Assembly: GCA_050954785.1 (NCBI GenBank)
Contig: JBPBQO010000108.1
Location: 1 to 64,000, forward strand
From: Lichenicola sp050954785
Lineage (GTDB): Bacteria > Pseudomonadota > Alphaproteobacteria > Acetobacterales > Acetobacteraceae
Direction of reading: 5' to 3'
Length of the DNA: 64,000 nucleotides
Below are positions 1 through 7,612 of the stretch, one piece after another. The stretch's first letter is position 1; every line of letters begins with the position of its first letter. Under the pieces are notes generated by a model that did not search any database, was not told the origin of the DNA, and was given only the letters and a program-made list of their open reading frames with translations. A program made the translations under genes and the position numbers.

Positions 1-219
1 TTTCCAATGAATACAACCAGGGAGCAGGTTGATCATACGCGTCCGCGCTTCCGGAATGATGACGGGCGTGCCGCAGAAACGGCATCGCCATCCATCCCGG
101 CGATACATGGCGGTTTTTAGCGCGGAAGTGGGAGTTTGGGTACCAAAGCGACGCTGATTAGAAAAAGTACTTTCATCGATTGGTCGCCAACGAATTATTT
201 CAGGGTTTACTGTCGACAT
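1..219 (-). CDS. HNH endonuclease-like protein, N-terminal part (runs off left edge)
   Basis: Reading the minus strand from an ATG at 217-219, the frame stays open to the window edge (73 codons). The protein begins MSTVNPEIIRWRP and contains MYRRDGWRCRFCGTPVI, the YxRDGxxCRFCGxPV segment that opens the zinc-knuckle part of one family of bacterial HNH endonucleases. The HNH core itself would lie beyond base 1. An AGGG sits about 10 bases before the ATG. A small broken gene ends 12 bases upstream, so the two look like an operon. Family assignment is by recalled motif; nuclease activity is inferred because the catalytic His/Asn residues are not visible. Confidence 0.6.
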   Translation of the reverse strand, partial: MSTVNPEIIRWRPIDESTFSNQRRFGTQTPTSALKTAMYRRDGWRCRFCGTPVIIPEARTRMINLLPGCIHWK

Positions 220-231
220 TACAGGTATTCC

Positions 232-480
232 CTAGGTCAGGATCTCTGCACATTTGGCAACATCAATATGAAGTTTGGCCTCATCACGATTGCCAGCTAG
301 CAACGCTTCCGCCGCCCGCCCAAGGTTCTCTGCGATTTCTCAGACAATCATCGTTGGCGGACGGAAGCATGTCCGCAGCTGCCAGAAGGGATCATCGGTA
401 GGATGCCTAGCAAACGCGGACAAGTAAGTGTCGCGCTGCTTTTTAGTCGATCGATCAACAGTAAGAAGTCTAGAAAACAT
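232..480 (-). pseudogene. Small unknown gene interrupted by an in-frame TGA
   Basis: From an ATG at 478-480 the minus strand reads MFSRLLTVDRSTKKQRDTYL, continues through PTDDPFWQLR, meets a TGA at 340-342 (codon 47), and then resumes in the same frame as EIAENLGRAAEALL and ends KCAEILT before TAG at 232-234. Both halves have protein-like composition and the second half is amphipathic, so it probably was one 82-codon gene. The stop lies 12 bases before the HNH gene, which suggests co-transcription. I do not recognise the family. It may be a pseudogene, a sequencing error, or a short 46-residue peptide. Confidence 0.45.
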
Positions 481-720
481 TGTGCTTGATCTCGTTTAAC
501 GGCTTCCGCCCGTTTTTTGGGGAATGATCTCGGGTCCGATCGCGGCTGCAGCGGATGCAAAGCTTTCCGGGTAGTGAGTGTTTGCAATGGATACTTCAAC
601 GCGGCTTTGGGCCGATCTTGCCGAAGCCAATAATTGCATAGCTCATGTATTTTACTCGAACTTATCACGCCCTACGGCGCTCCGAACAATCGAATAAAGC
701 GCCGGGCCGGGCGTAGCGCG
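481..720. other. No supported gene
   Basis: I see no convincing coding frame here. An open minus-strand frame spanning 348-668 exists, but its composition is not protein-like and it overlaps the more plausible broken gene to its left. The segment probably holds the promoter of that gene and the downstream flank of the truncated SDR gene. Confidence 0.4.
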
Positions 721-1122
721 TCAGATTTGCGCCAGGCCGCCGTCGACGGCGACCTCGCTGGCGGTCATGAAGGTGCTGTCCGACGACGCGAGAAAGGCAG
801 CCGCGGCTCCGATCTCCGCCGGATCGGCCATGCGCTTGAGCGGATTTATCGAGGCGAAGACTTTCATGCCCTCCTCGCCGAGCGCTGCCTTTGCGAGTTC
901 GGTTGCCGTCGGCCCGGGTGACAGCACGTTTACCCGGATGCCGGTGCCCTTCAGGTCCTCCGTCCAGCTCCGCACGAGGTTGCGCACTGCCGCCTTGCTC
1001 GCGCTGTACGCGCTGAATGCCGGTGCGCCCGTGGTGCCGGCACTGGATCCGGTCAGGATGATCGAACCGCCCTGGCCCATCAGCGGCAGCGCCTTCTGGA
1101 CCGTGAAGATCGTACCCTTTAC
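721..1122 (-). pseudogene. SDR-family oxidoreductase, C-terminal fragment
   Basis: The minus frame reads VKGTIFTVQKALPLMGQG, then the catalytic serine region ILTGSSAG, the YxxxK motif AYSASKAAV, and the usual C-terminal VDGG end. About 134 codons remain of a family that normally has about 245 residues, so the Rossmann glycine motif and the first half of the fold are missing. Upstream of about 1122 the frame becomes the antisense of an HxlR regulator, so the open frame that continues to 1596 is chimeric. HxlR regulators commonly sit divergently beside such reductases, and here both have lost their 5' ends at the same point. Almost certainly non-functional. Confidence 0.75.
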
Positions 1123-1125
1123 GGC

Positions 1126-1482
1126 TACTCCTATGGGCTTTCCGCCACGCTCCGCATCATCTCGGGCAAGTGGAAGCCGCTGATCCTGTACTTCCTGCTC
1201 GACGGCCCGAAGCGCTACGGTGAACTCAAGCGCACGATTCAGGGCGTCAGCGACAAGGTGCTGATCCAGCAATTGAAGGATCTGGAAGCCGATCACGTGC
1301 TGGTGCGGACCGATTACAAGGAGGTGCCGCCACGCGTGGATTACGCGCTGACCCCGTTCGGTTGCAGCTTGGCCGACGCGATCGTCCCGTTGTGCAGCTG
1401 GGGAACCGAGAACATGGCGGAAATGGCGAGCATTTTCGCCGAGCGCGATAGTTGCCCCGGCAGGATGCTGAAAAACCGCTGA
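1126..1482 (+). pseudogene. HxlR-family transcriptional regulator, 5'-truncated
   Basis: The plus frame gives YGLSATLRIISGKWK followed by the winged-helix core (GPKRYGELKR, VLIQQLKDLEAD, VPPRVDYALTPFG), which is the HxlR DNA-binding domain nearly complete to its C-terminus. Only the first 10-20 residues and the start codon are absent. Upstream in frame there is no ATG or GTG start with a ribosome binding site before the junction with the SDR fragment near 1120-1131. The gene would normally sense an electrophile or redox signal and control the divergent reductase. Here it looks like one side of a deletion scar. An internal start could still give a shortened protein, but the first helix would be lost. 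Confidence 0.7.
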
Positions 1483-1657
1483 GGTGGACGACCCTCCGCA
1501 TTCGTGGGGCACGGCAGGTCGAATTCTTCCGATCAGATTGTCAGGATGCGCGGTTTGGGCGCTCTGACCCATGTCTTGTGGCAGCGATCTTTTCAAGCAT
1601 CCCTGAGCGCATGACGCCAGGCCAGGTAGCTCGGTTTAAATGACCATCCGCCCGTTT

Positions 1658-1712
1658 TAAAAACCTCCGTATACTGGACCGAGCCTAAGGTTTTTATACT
1701 CAGTCGACTGAG
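1658..1712. promoter_or_regulatory. Inverted repeats and TATACT boxes, possible promoter/operator
   Basis: A 9-base arm TAAAAACCT (1658-1666) pairs with AGGTTTTTA (1688-1696). The hexamer TATACT occurs twice, at 1670-1675 and 1695-1700, exactly 25 bases apart. Immediately after the second lies a perfect 14-base palindrome, CTCAGTCGACTGAG (1699-1712). A palindrome touching a -10-like box is the usual layout of a repressor operator, but no good -35 box and no intact downstream gene are present. It may be the relic control region of the integrase fragment that follows. Confidence 0.3.
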
Positions 1713-1722
1713 AGCTTGCGCG

Positions 1723-1833
1723 GTGACCTGCGCCAAGCCTGGCATGCACAGCGACGGCGGCGGTCTTTGGTTGTGCGTCCCGATCCGTCGCGAAGGCTTC
1801 GCATGCGCACGGTGCTTGTCCGGCTATGGATAG
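1723..1833 (+). pseudogene. Tyrosine-integrase N-terminal (arm-binding domain) remnant
   Basis: Starting from GTG at 1723 the plus frame reads VTCAKPGMHSDGGGLWLCV and then loses similarity and stops at TAG 1831-1833. KPGxHxDGGGLxLxV is the characteristic first motif of the arm-type DNA-binding domain (DUF4102) of phage and island integrases of the tyrosine recombinase family. No catalytic domain follows in any frame. This is a short fossil of an integrase, fitting the other broken genes around it. The match is a strong but short motif, so confidence is moderate. Confidence 0.45.
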
Positions 1834-2035
1834 AGTAGAAATCGAGGATTTACCTGACGGCGGTGCCGCAAATACGCCACGACCCGTTAGCTAACGGAGC
1901 CTCGCAGCGGACAACATAGTCCAAGCGCCGGACTGGTTCATCAGAGTCACGATCCGGTCGTTGACGGATGATTGCGGATCATGGACCGGGCAACAAACTC
2001 CAGGTGCCCGAACCATAATGACGAGTGAGTTCCGG
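1834..2035. other. Intergenic, nothing recognised
   Basis: No coding frame with protein-like composition is visible between the integrase scrap and the end of the binding-protein gene. No clear terminator hairpin with a T-run was found downstream of the binding-protein stop. Confidence 0.35.
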
Positions 2036-2968
2036 TTAATGCTGAGTCCAGCCGATATAGGTACCAACGTTGCTGCGATCGATCAGCTTGGGCGTCATCA
2101 GGGTGAGTTTCTGCGCCGGCGGATGACCGTTCATGATCCCGTCGGCCTGTGTCACCGCGATCCCACCCATGGCAAACGGGTCCTGCGACGCTGATCCCTG
2201 GATGGACGTATCGCCCTTGAGCGCCGCCACGATGTCCGGCGCACCATCCACCGACGTGATGACGATGCCGGTTCGGTGCGCCTGCTTCGCCGCAAGGTCG
2301 GTTCCCAGGCCTTGCGGGTCGTTTACCGCGAAGATGCCGGCGATGTCGGGATATCGAACGAAGTAGCCTTGTGCCACGGCCATGGCGCCTTCGCGGGAGC
2401 CTTTGCCATTCTGGCTACTATCCAGAATTTTGATGCCCGAGAACTTTGCCAGTTCGGTCTTGCAGCCCTTCACACGATCGACCACCGCCGAAACCTGCTC
2501 GCCATTCTCGATGATGACGTTGCCTTTGCGGCCTATTTTCTCCGCGAGGTAACCGCAGGAGATGCTTCCGGCGGCAACATTGTCGGTCTGAACGACTGCG
2601 TTGGCGCCGTTCGCAAGAACATCCACGCCGACCACGACGATGCCCGCCTGTTGCGCCCGCTTGATCGCAGGCAGGACGGCGTCCTTGTCGATTGCAGTCA
2701 CCAGGATCACCTTCACGCCCGCGGCAATGAAGTTATCGATCTGGGTGAACTGCTTGTTGAGGTCGTAGTCCGCGGAAACCGAAATGACCTTCACATTGGG
2801 GTCGATCATCCGCGCCTTCGCAGCCGCCCCTTTCACCAACGCGACATAGTAGGGGTTGCCGAGTGAACCGACGGTAATTCCGATGGACTCGATCGGCCTG
2901 CCCGCGGCCATCGCGGATGGAATCGTCGCGAGAACGGTCATGCCTGCGAAAAGAACGGTCCTGAACAT
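2036..2968 (-). CDS. Sugar ABC transporter periplasmic binding protein (RbsB-like)
   Basis: The 310-residue product starts with a clear signal peptide (MFRTVLFAGMTVLATIPSA, cleavage near AMA). The mature part follows the ribose/galactose-type periplasmic-binding fold: GITVGSLGNPYYVALVKG near the N-terminus, DYDLNKQFTQIDNFIAAGV, and AVNDPQGLGTDLAAKQA in the hinge region. It would deliver a monosaccharide to an ABC importer, but no permease or ATPase gene is nearby, so it is an orphan here. It lies 80 bases downstream of the sugar-acid-type oxidoreductase on the same strand, suggesting a shared sugar or sugar-acid pathway. The substrate cannot be read from the sequence. Confidence 0.85.
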   Translation of the reverse strand: MFRTVLFAGMTVLATIPSAMAAGRPIESIGITVGSLGNPYYVALVKGAAAKARMIDPNVKVISVSADYDLNKQFTQIDNFIAAGVKVILVTAIDKDAVLPAIKRAQQAGIVVVGVDVLANGANAVVQTDNVAAGSISCGYLAEKIGRKGNVIIENGEQVSAVVDRVKGCKTELAKFSGIKILDSSQNGKGSREGAMAVAQGYFVRYPDIAGIFAVNDPQGLGTDLAAKQAHRTGIVITSVDGAPDIVAALKGDTSIQGSASQDPFAMGGIAVTQADGIMNGHPPAQKLTLMTPKLIDRSNVGTYIGWTQH

Positions 2969-3048
2969 GGTGTGTGTTTCCTTTGCCCATTTTGTCCGGA
3001 CGTGATGACGTGGGCAGTCGTCGTCACGTTTGAATCAGGAGTGAAACA

Positions 3049-4185
3049 TCATTCGGGTTTGTCCTCCAGAGCTGCCCGCAGGCGGGTCTGCGCAATCGGC
3101 AGTCCCTGGCGTTCCGCCGCGGCGATCACCGGCGCCAGTCGCCGGCGCTTCTTTTCCTGATGGTTCTGCGCGATGTCGGAAAGCCGGTGTGCGAGAAACG
3201 GGTTCAGGAAGCGCTCGCGGACTTCATCGAGATAGGCACGCGCCTGATTTCCAAGACCGTCCGCGTCGAACACCGGTAAGACTTCCTCGGTCCAGACCGC
3301 TTCGAGTTCGGCGCGCATGGAAGGTGTTTTCATGGCTTCGACAACGATCATGTCCGGGAACAGTCCGGAACGTTGCCAGATCTCGGCCAGTATCGTGTGG
3401 CCCAGGTTGAGCAGATGAAGTTTCAGCCGTTCGTAGCGTGCCAGATCGTTGGTCAGCACGATGGCATCGTGGCGGCATGGCAGGACCAAACCGTCCTGCT
3501 CCTCGATGGCCCAGAGCGCATACGGCTCGCCGATCGCGCCGACCGGCAGGATCGGCTCCGATACGATCCGGTCGACCAGGCTGTTGGCCCACCGGCACCT
3601 TGCATGGAGATAGGCGACGAATCCGGCAGGCAAGTCCCATGCCGCCGCAAGTCCGGAGACCAGGGTTCGCAGCCTGTCGCCGTTTCTCGTTATGAGCTCG
3701 CAGGGAAATAGGGAGAGCGGCGCATCCGGCCTCGCCTGCCATCGCGCATGCAGCAGCACCGTAAGCTTGGCCGGGAAGCTTCGTGGCGGGATCTCCATGC
3801 TTGCCAGACACCCAGCCTGATCCAGTGGGTCGAGCTCATAGCCCTGGTCTCCGGTGTTGGACACGATCACCATCGCGTCCTCGACGAAGATACGGCGGAT
3901 TTCCAACCAATTTTGATCTGCCTGGAGCCCACGGCGGATGGAATGCACCTGCGTCACGTCGTCGATGGGTTTTCCGTCGCGCAGGCCCCTGATCCGGACC
4001 GGATACCCGCCGCCATTGGCCATCGCCGCGATACGTGCGGCACTGGCGGCACTCCGCGTGGTCTGCACGACAGTGATCGTGCCGATTGCATCGCCGCGAT
4101 CCAGCGCTTCGGACACAAAGAGGTCGACGTGCGCCTGCAGGAAGCGGCTGGTTCCGAACTGCAGGATCGGCGAGATAATCGTCAC
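3049..4185 (-). CDS. Mannitol dehydrogenase-family oxidoreductase (tagaturonate reductase-like)
   Basis: I place the start at GTG 4183-4185, because the family N-terminus ILQFGTSRFLQAHVDLFV follows directly; this overlaps the TGA of an upstream remnant by four bases (GTGA). The 378-residue product has the NAD-binding start FGxxxFxxAH, the DQGYELDPLDQAG region, and the C-terminal domain motif KLHLLNLGHTILAEIW typical of polyol dehydrogenases, fructuronate and tagaturonate reductases. It is about 100 residues shorter than E. coli UxaB, matching a shorter subfamily. It likely interconverts a keto-sugar acid and its alditol with NAD. The open frame extends upstream to 4464, but that part is low-quality sequence. 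Confidence 0.8.
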   Translation of the reverse strand: MTIISPILQFGTSRFLQAHVDLFVSEALDRGDAIGTITVVQTTRSAASAARIAAMANGGGYPVRIRGLRDGKPIDDVTQVHSIRRGLQADQNWLEIRRIFVEDAMVIVSNTGDQGYELDPLDQAGCLASMEIPPRSFPAKLTVLLHARWQARPDAPLSLFPCELITRNGDRLRTLVSGLAAAWDLPAGFVAYLHARCRWANSLVDRIVSEPILPVGAIGEPYALWAIEEQDGLVLPCRHDAIVLTNDLARYERLKLHLLNLGHTILAEIWQRSGLFPDMIVVEAMKTPSMRAELEAVWTEEVLPVFDADGLGNQARAYLDEVRERFLNPFLAHRLSDIAQNHQEKKRRRLAPVIAAAERQGLPIAQTRLRAALEDKPE

Positions 4186-4486
4186 GGGATTCCATTCATC
4201 GCCTGGACGGCGCCGTATGAGGGACCCAGCAGTTCCCGGGCCAGGACCGCGTCCCGGCCGCGAACCGGAACGAAGCGCTCGGCCGACCCCGACGGTTCGG
4301 GCATTTCGCGAAGGATGGTGCGTATGCCGGAGTCTTACTTCCGACGAGGTCGATGCCGATACGTATGATCCCGGTTTCCATCTGGTCGGTATTCTTTTTG
4401 TCGATGAATATGGCGCCCGTATCGATCCGCTTGTCCAATTCGGGATGATCGGTGCCTGGCGCATTCATCGATCGATTGGAAAGCAA
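4182..4486 (-). pseudogene. Frameshifted remnant of an unrecognised gene
   Basis: Two minus-strand frames show protein-like sequence in series. From 4486 one reads HPELDKRIDTGAIFIDKK and on to RIGIDLVGS; near 4335 a one-base shift moves to DSGIRTILREMPEPS, ending SYGAVQAMNGIP with a TGA that overlaps the GTG of the next gene. Joined by a single missing base they form a continuous C-terminal region of about 100 residues. The 4-base overlap with the oxidoreductase suggests it once was the upstream operon member. I cannot name the family. The remnant lacks any N-terminal portion because a flavoprotein gene starts divergently at 4516. Confidence 0.35.
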
Positions 4487-4515
4487 CCTCTATCGCCGCA
4501 AAGACTTGCTCCTGG

Positions 4516-5085
4516 ATGCAGGCATCAGTACGTGAGTTCATCGAAGCAGGCCTCGCGGCGCTCGAACGGTCGGTGCGGAACCACGAGGGGGATCTGCGTA
4601 ACGTCCAGCTCGCCACGCTGTCACCCGGCATGCATCCAGGCCTGAGGACGCTGGTCTTGCGAAGCTTCGTGCGGTCGCCGCCCTGTGTCGAAATGCACTC
4701 CGACGCGCGAGCCGACAAGGTGCGCGACATCGCACATGCTGGTCAGGTCGCCCTTCTGGCCTGGTCGGACGCGGAGCACCTGCAACTTCGTTTTGAAGGC
4801 ACTGCCCGCCTGCACCGCGACGACGAGATCGCTCGCGGGCGGTGGGACGCGCTGTCGCCGAACGCCCGGAACACGTATGGGCACCGTGCCACCCCGGGAA
4901 CTCCGATCGCGGACCCCGCGGAGCAGGTGCACTTGTCCGCCGAGGAGCAGTTTCGCCAGTTCACGGTGATCCTGGTGTCGCTCACCAACGTCGACGTCCT
5001 GCGCCTCGGGCCGGGAGGCCAGCAGACCCGGGCCTCTGGGCGCTTCACCTCGTCCGGGGTCACCGCAGCCTGGATCAGTGCCTAG
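4516..5085 (+). CDS. Pyridoxamine 5'-phosphate oxidase-fold flavoprotein
   Basis: The 189-residue protein shows the split-barrel FMN-binding layout: LRNVQLATLSPGMHPGLR, then LVLRSFVR, HSDARADKVRDIAH and LLAWSDAEHLQLRFEGTARL, which corresponds to the strand pattern binding FMN phosphate in PNPOx relatives. The C-terminus has FTVILVSLTNVDVLRLGP. The family oxidises pyridoxine phosphates or reduces other small substrates such as heme or F420-type cofactors; here it looks like the short 'pyridoxamine 5'-phosphate oxidase family' rather than a true PdxH, which carries a different C-terminal RL/RxxR signature. It is transcribed away from the decayed genes to its left. Substrate unknown. Confidence 0.75.
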   Translation: MQASVREFIEAGLAALERSVRNHEGDLRNVQLATLSPGMHPGLRTLVLRSFVRSPPCVEMHSDARADKVRDIAHAGQVALLAWSDAEHLQLRFEGTARLHRDDEIARGRWDALSPNARNTYGHRATPGTPIADPAEQVHLSAEEQFRQFTVILVSLTNVDVLRLGPGGQQTRASGRFTSSGVTAAWISA

Positions 5086-5287
5086 AAGTTGCGCGGGACC
5101 GATTTTCCATCCCGCGTCGTGTGGTGCGGACAGGCGATCCGCCGTTTGCCTGGGACTCCGAACCGTCGAAGACCTGTGCCGGCCTCGACCGATTGGGCGT
5201 TGCCGGATCGTCGGGCACCATCCGCAACCCACCCGGAATCGGGGGGAAACACGCGTTCCCGGCCCAATCATGCTTTAAGCGGCGGTC

Positions 5288-7612
5288 ATGACGATATTCT
5301 CACCGGCTGAAGCCGCGATCGAGGCGGCGGGGCTCGCCGTCGAAACCCAGGAGTTGCCGAGGCTGGTCCGGCTGGTCGCGCGCCGGCTGCCAGCCGACCG
5401 GGATGCGGTGTCCGAAGCCCTGTGCGAAGTTCGGCGCAAGGGCTGGTCATCGCGGCTGGTCGACCTGTCGCAACGCGACGGGCAGATCTGGGTGCTGCGT
5501 CTCGATGCGGCCGAAGCCGCTGCCCGCATCGACGATCCGGCGGCGGATGAGCGCGCACTGCGCGAGGCACTCGACACGGTCGTCCTGACGCGGCTGCGTG
5601 CGCTGGCGCCGGAACCCGCGCGTGCGTTGGATATCGCCATCGAGGAGCTTTTCGAGGCAGGCGGGCGTGTTTTGTCCGCGTCCCAGCATGCGGAGCTGGC
5701 ACAGGCCGTCGCCCATGCGTTCGACCTGCCCCCGGACGCGCCGTTCGTGGCGGTGGCGGTCGCGCAGGAGGATCAGCGCCGCCGGGAACGTCGCGCGGCC
5801 GAGGGGGCCGCCCGCACCGGCCGGCGCGAGGAACTGCAACGGCTGCGCGACTGGGAACGTAGCCTGGTCGAGTTCCGCGAGATCCCGGCGCTGCTGGGCT
5901 GCACGATCAAGGAGGTGCTGCGCTGGGTCGCGGCCGGGCACCTGCCGGTCGCGCGCCGCATTCCCGGCAAGGGCGGGGAGCGCTGGGAGTTCGATCCGGT
6001 CGAGCTGGCCCGGCTCCGGCCGGAGGTGGCGGAATGGCGCCGCGCCGACGATGTCGGCGTGCCGTTGGAAATTGGCGGTCCCGTGGGCCGCAAGAACCGG
6101 AGCGGCAACGCGGCGATCGCGCGGGTGGCGGCGCTGGATCGCTACGCCGCGCATTTCTCCACCGCCCGTGCGCTCGACCGGCAGATCACCCTCGTCACCG
6201 GGCCGACCAACAGCGGCAAGTCGCATCTGGCGCTGGACCGGCTGTCCGACGCGGCCAGCGGCATGGCGCTGGCTCCGCTTCGGCTGCTGGCGCACGAGTT
6301 CCGCGAGGCGCTGGCGGCCCGCGGCGTGGTGGCGTCGCTCGCCACCGGCGAGGAGCGGATCGTCGAGCCGGGCAGCCGGCATCTGGCCGCAACGGTGGAG
6401 ATGTGTCCGCTGCACAACCCGGTCGAGGTGGCGATCATCGACGAGGCGCAGATGCTTTACGACGCCGATCGCGGCGCCGCCTGGACCGCTGCGATCATGG
6501 GCGCGCCGGCCCGCCACGTGTTCGTGCTCGGCGCACCGGACTGCGTGCCGATGGTCCGTCGCATCGCCGCCCTGTGTGGCGATCCGCTTGATGAGATGAG
6601 CCTCCAACGCAAAGGCCCGCTGGTGGCGGCGTCCGAGGCGGTGCCGCTTGGCTCGCTCCAGGCCGGCGACGCGGTGATCGCGTTCTCCCGGCGCGACGTG
6701 CTGGATATGCGGGCGACGCTGCAGGCAGCCGGCCGACGGGTGGCCGTGGTGTATGGGGCGCTGAGCCCGGAGGTGCGGCGTGCCGAGGCCGCGCGCTTCA
6801 ACAGCGGCGAGGCGGACATCCTGGTCGCTACCGACGCGATCGGCATGGGCCTCAACCTGAATATTCGCCGCGTGGTGTTCGCGGCTCTGCGCAAGTTCGA
6901 CGGCACCCAGAGCCGCGATCTGCTGCCGCAGGAGATCAAGCAAATCGGCGGCCGGGCCGGGCGCTACGGCAGGCACGAAAGCGGCGTGGTCGCGGTGCTG
7001 GCCGGGGCAGGGAGCCCGTCCTTCGTGCGGAACATGCTGGCCGCACCCTGGGTGGAGCCGCCGGATCTGCGGCCGATCGTACAGCCGGACTCCGACATCG
7101 TGCGCGCCGTCGCGGCCGAGATCGGGTCCGACAGCCTGTTCGGTGTGCTGGCGCGCATCCGTCGCGCGGTGCTGCGGCGCGATGACCCGAACTACCGGCT
7201 CGCCGACATGAGTCAGGCCTTTGCCGTCGCCACCGCACTCGAAGGCGTGGCCGGGCTCGATCTGCAACAGCGCTGGGCCTATGCGATGTGCCCGGTGGAC
7301 GAGCGCGATAGCGGCATACCCCGGCTTGCGGGCTGGGCAGCCGAGCATGGTGCGGGCCGGACGGTGGCGCCGCCGTCGGTAAGCCGCCTGCCGCCACCCG
7401 ACCGTGCATCCCACGAGGAACTCGATCGCGCTGAGAAGCGGCACAAGCGCCTGGTGGCGTGGCGCTGGCTGGCCCTGCGCTTCCCCGAAGCCTATCCGGA
7501 GCATGAGGAAGCGGAAGCGCTGACCGACCGGCTCAATGACTGGATCGAGGCGGTGCTGCGGCAGCAGCATCGTGCCGTCGTGAGCCGCAAGACCAGGCAG
7601 GTGCAGCGGTGA
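5288..7612 (+). CDS. SUV3-like DExH helicase
   Basis: A 774-residue helicase. Walker A is GPTNSGKS at residues 305-312, the signature of the mitochondrial SUV3 family; motif II is DEAQ at 385-388; motif V/VI region reads ATDAIGMGLNLNIRRVVF and QIGGRAGRYG. SUV3 enzymes unwind RNA/DNA duplexes and in mitochondria partner a 3' exonuclease in RNA decay. The first 300 residues are an extra N-terminal domain with an arginine-rich stretch (about 165-190) and a short helix-turn-helix-like part (LLGCTIKEVLRWVAAGHLP, about 200-220). The stop codon overlaps the GTG of the TenA gene (GTGA), so the two are translationally coupled. Bacterial versions exist mainly in alphaproteobacteria. Confidence 0.88.
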   Translation: MTIFSPAEAAIEAAGLAVETQELPRLVRLVARRLPADRDAVSEALCEVRRKGWSSRLVDLSQRDGQIWVLRLDAAEAAARIDDPAADERALREALDTVVLTRLRALAPEPARALDIAIEELFEAGGRVLSASQHAELAQAVAHAFDLPPDAPFVAVAVAQEDQRRRERRAAEGAARTGRREELQRLRDWERSLVEFREIPALLGCTIKEVLRWVAAGHLPVARRIPGKGGERWEFDPVELARLRPEVAEWRRADDVGVPLEIGGPVGRKNRSGNAAIARVAALDRYAAHFSTARALDRQITLVTGPTNSGKSHLALDRLSDAASGMALAPLRLLAHEFREALAARGVVASLATGEERIVEPGSRHLAATVEMCPLHNPVEVAIIDEAQMLYDADRGAAWTAAIMGAPARHVFVLGAPDCVPMVRRIAALCGDPLDEMSLQRKGPLVAASEAVPLGSLQAGDAVIAFSRRDVLDMRATLQAAGRRVAVVYGALSPEVRRAEAARFNSGEADILVATDAIGMGLNLNIRRVVFAALRKFDGTQSRDLLPQEIKQIGGRAGRYGRHESGVVAVLAGAGSPSFVRNMLAAPWVEPPDLRPIVQPDSDIVRAVAAEIGSDSLFGVLARIRRAVLRRDDPNYRLADMSQAFAVATALEGVAGLDLQQRWAYAMCPVDERDSGIPRLAGWAAEHGAGRTVAPPSVSRLPPPDRASHEELDRAEKRHKRLVAWRWLALRFPEAYPEHEEAEALTDRLNDWIEAVLRQQHRAVVSRKTRQVQR

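Noticed and set aside
340..342. In-frame TGA as a selenocysteine codon
   Set aside because: No hairpin resembling a SECIS element follows, and the protein context does not resemble a redox site.
348..668. 106-codon open minus frame near the left end
   Set aside because: Composition is not protein-like, and it overlaps a better-supported broken gene in another frame.
1961..2366. Short plus-strand frames over the binding-protein gene
   Set aside because: Antisense shadows of the RbsB-like gene, with no start signals.
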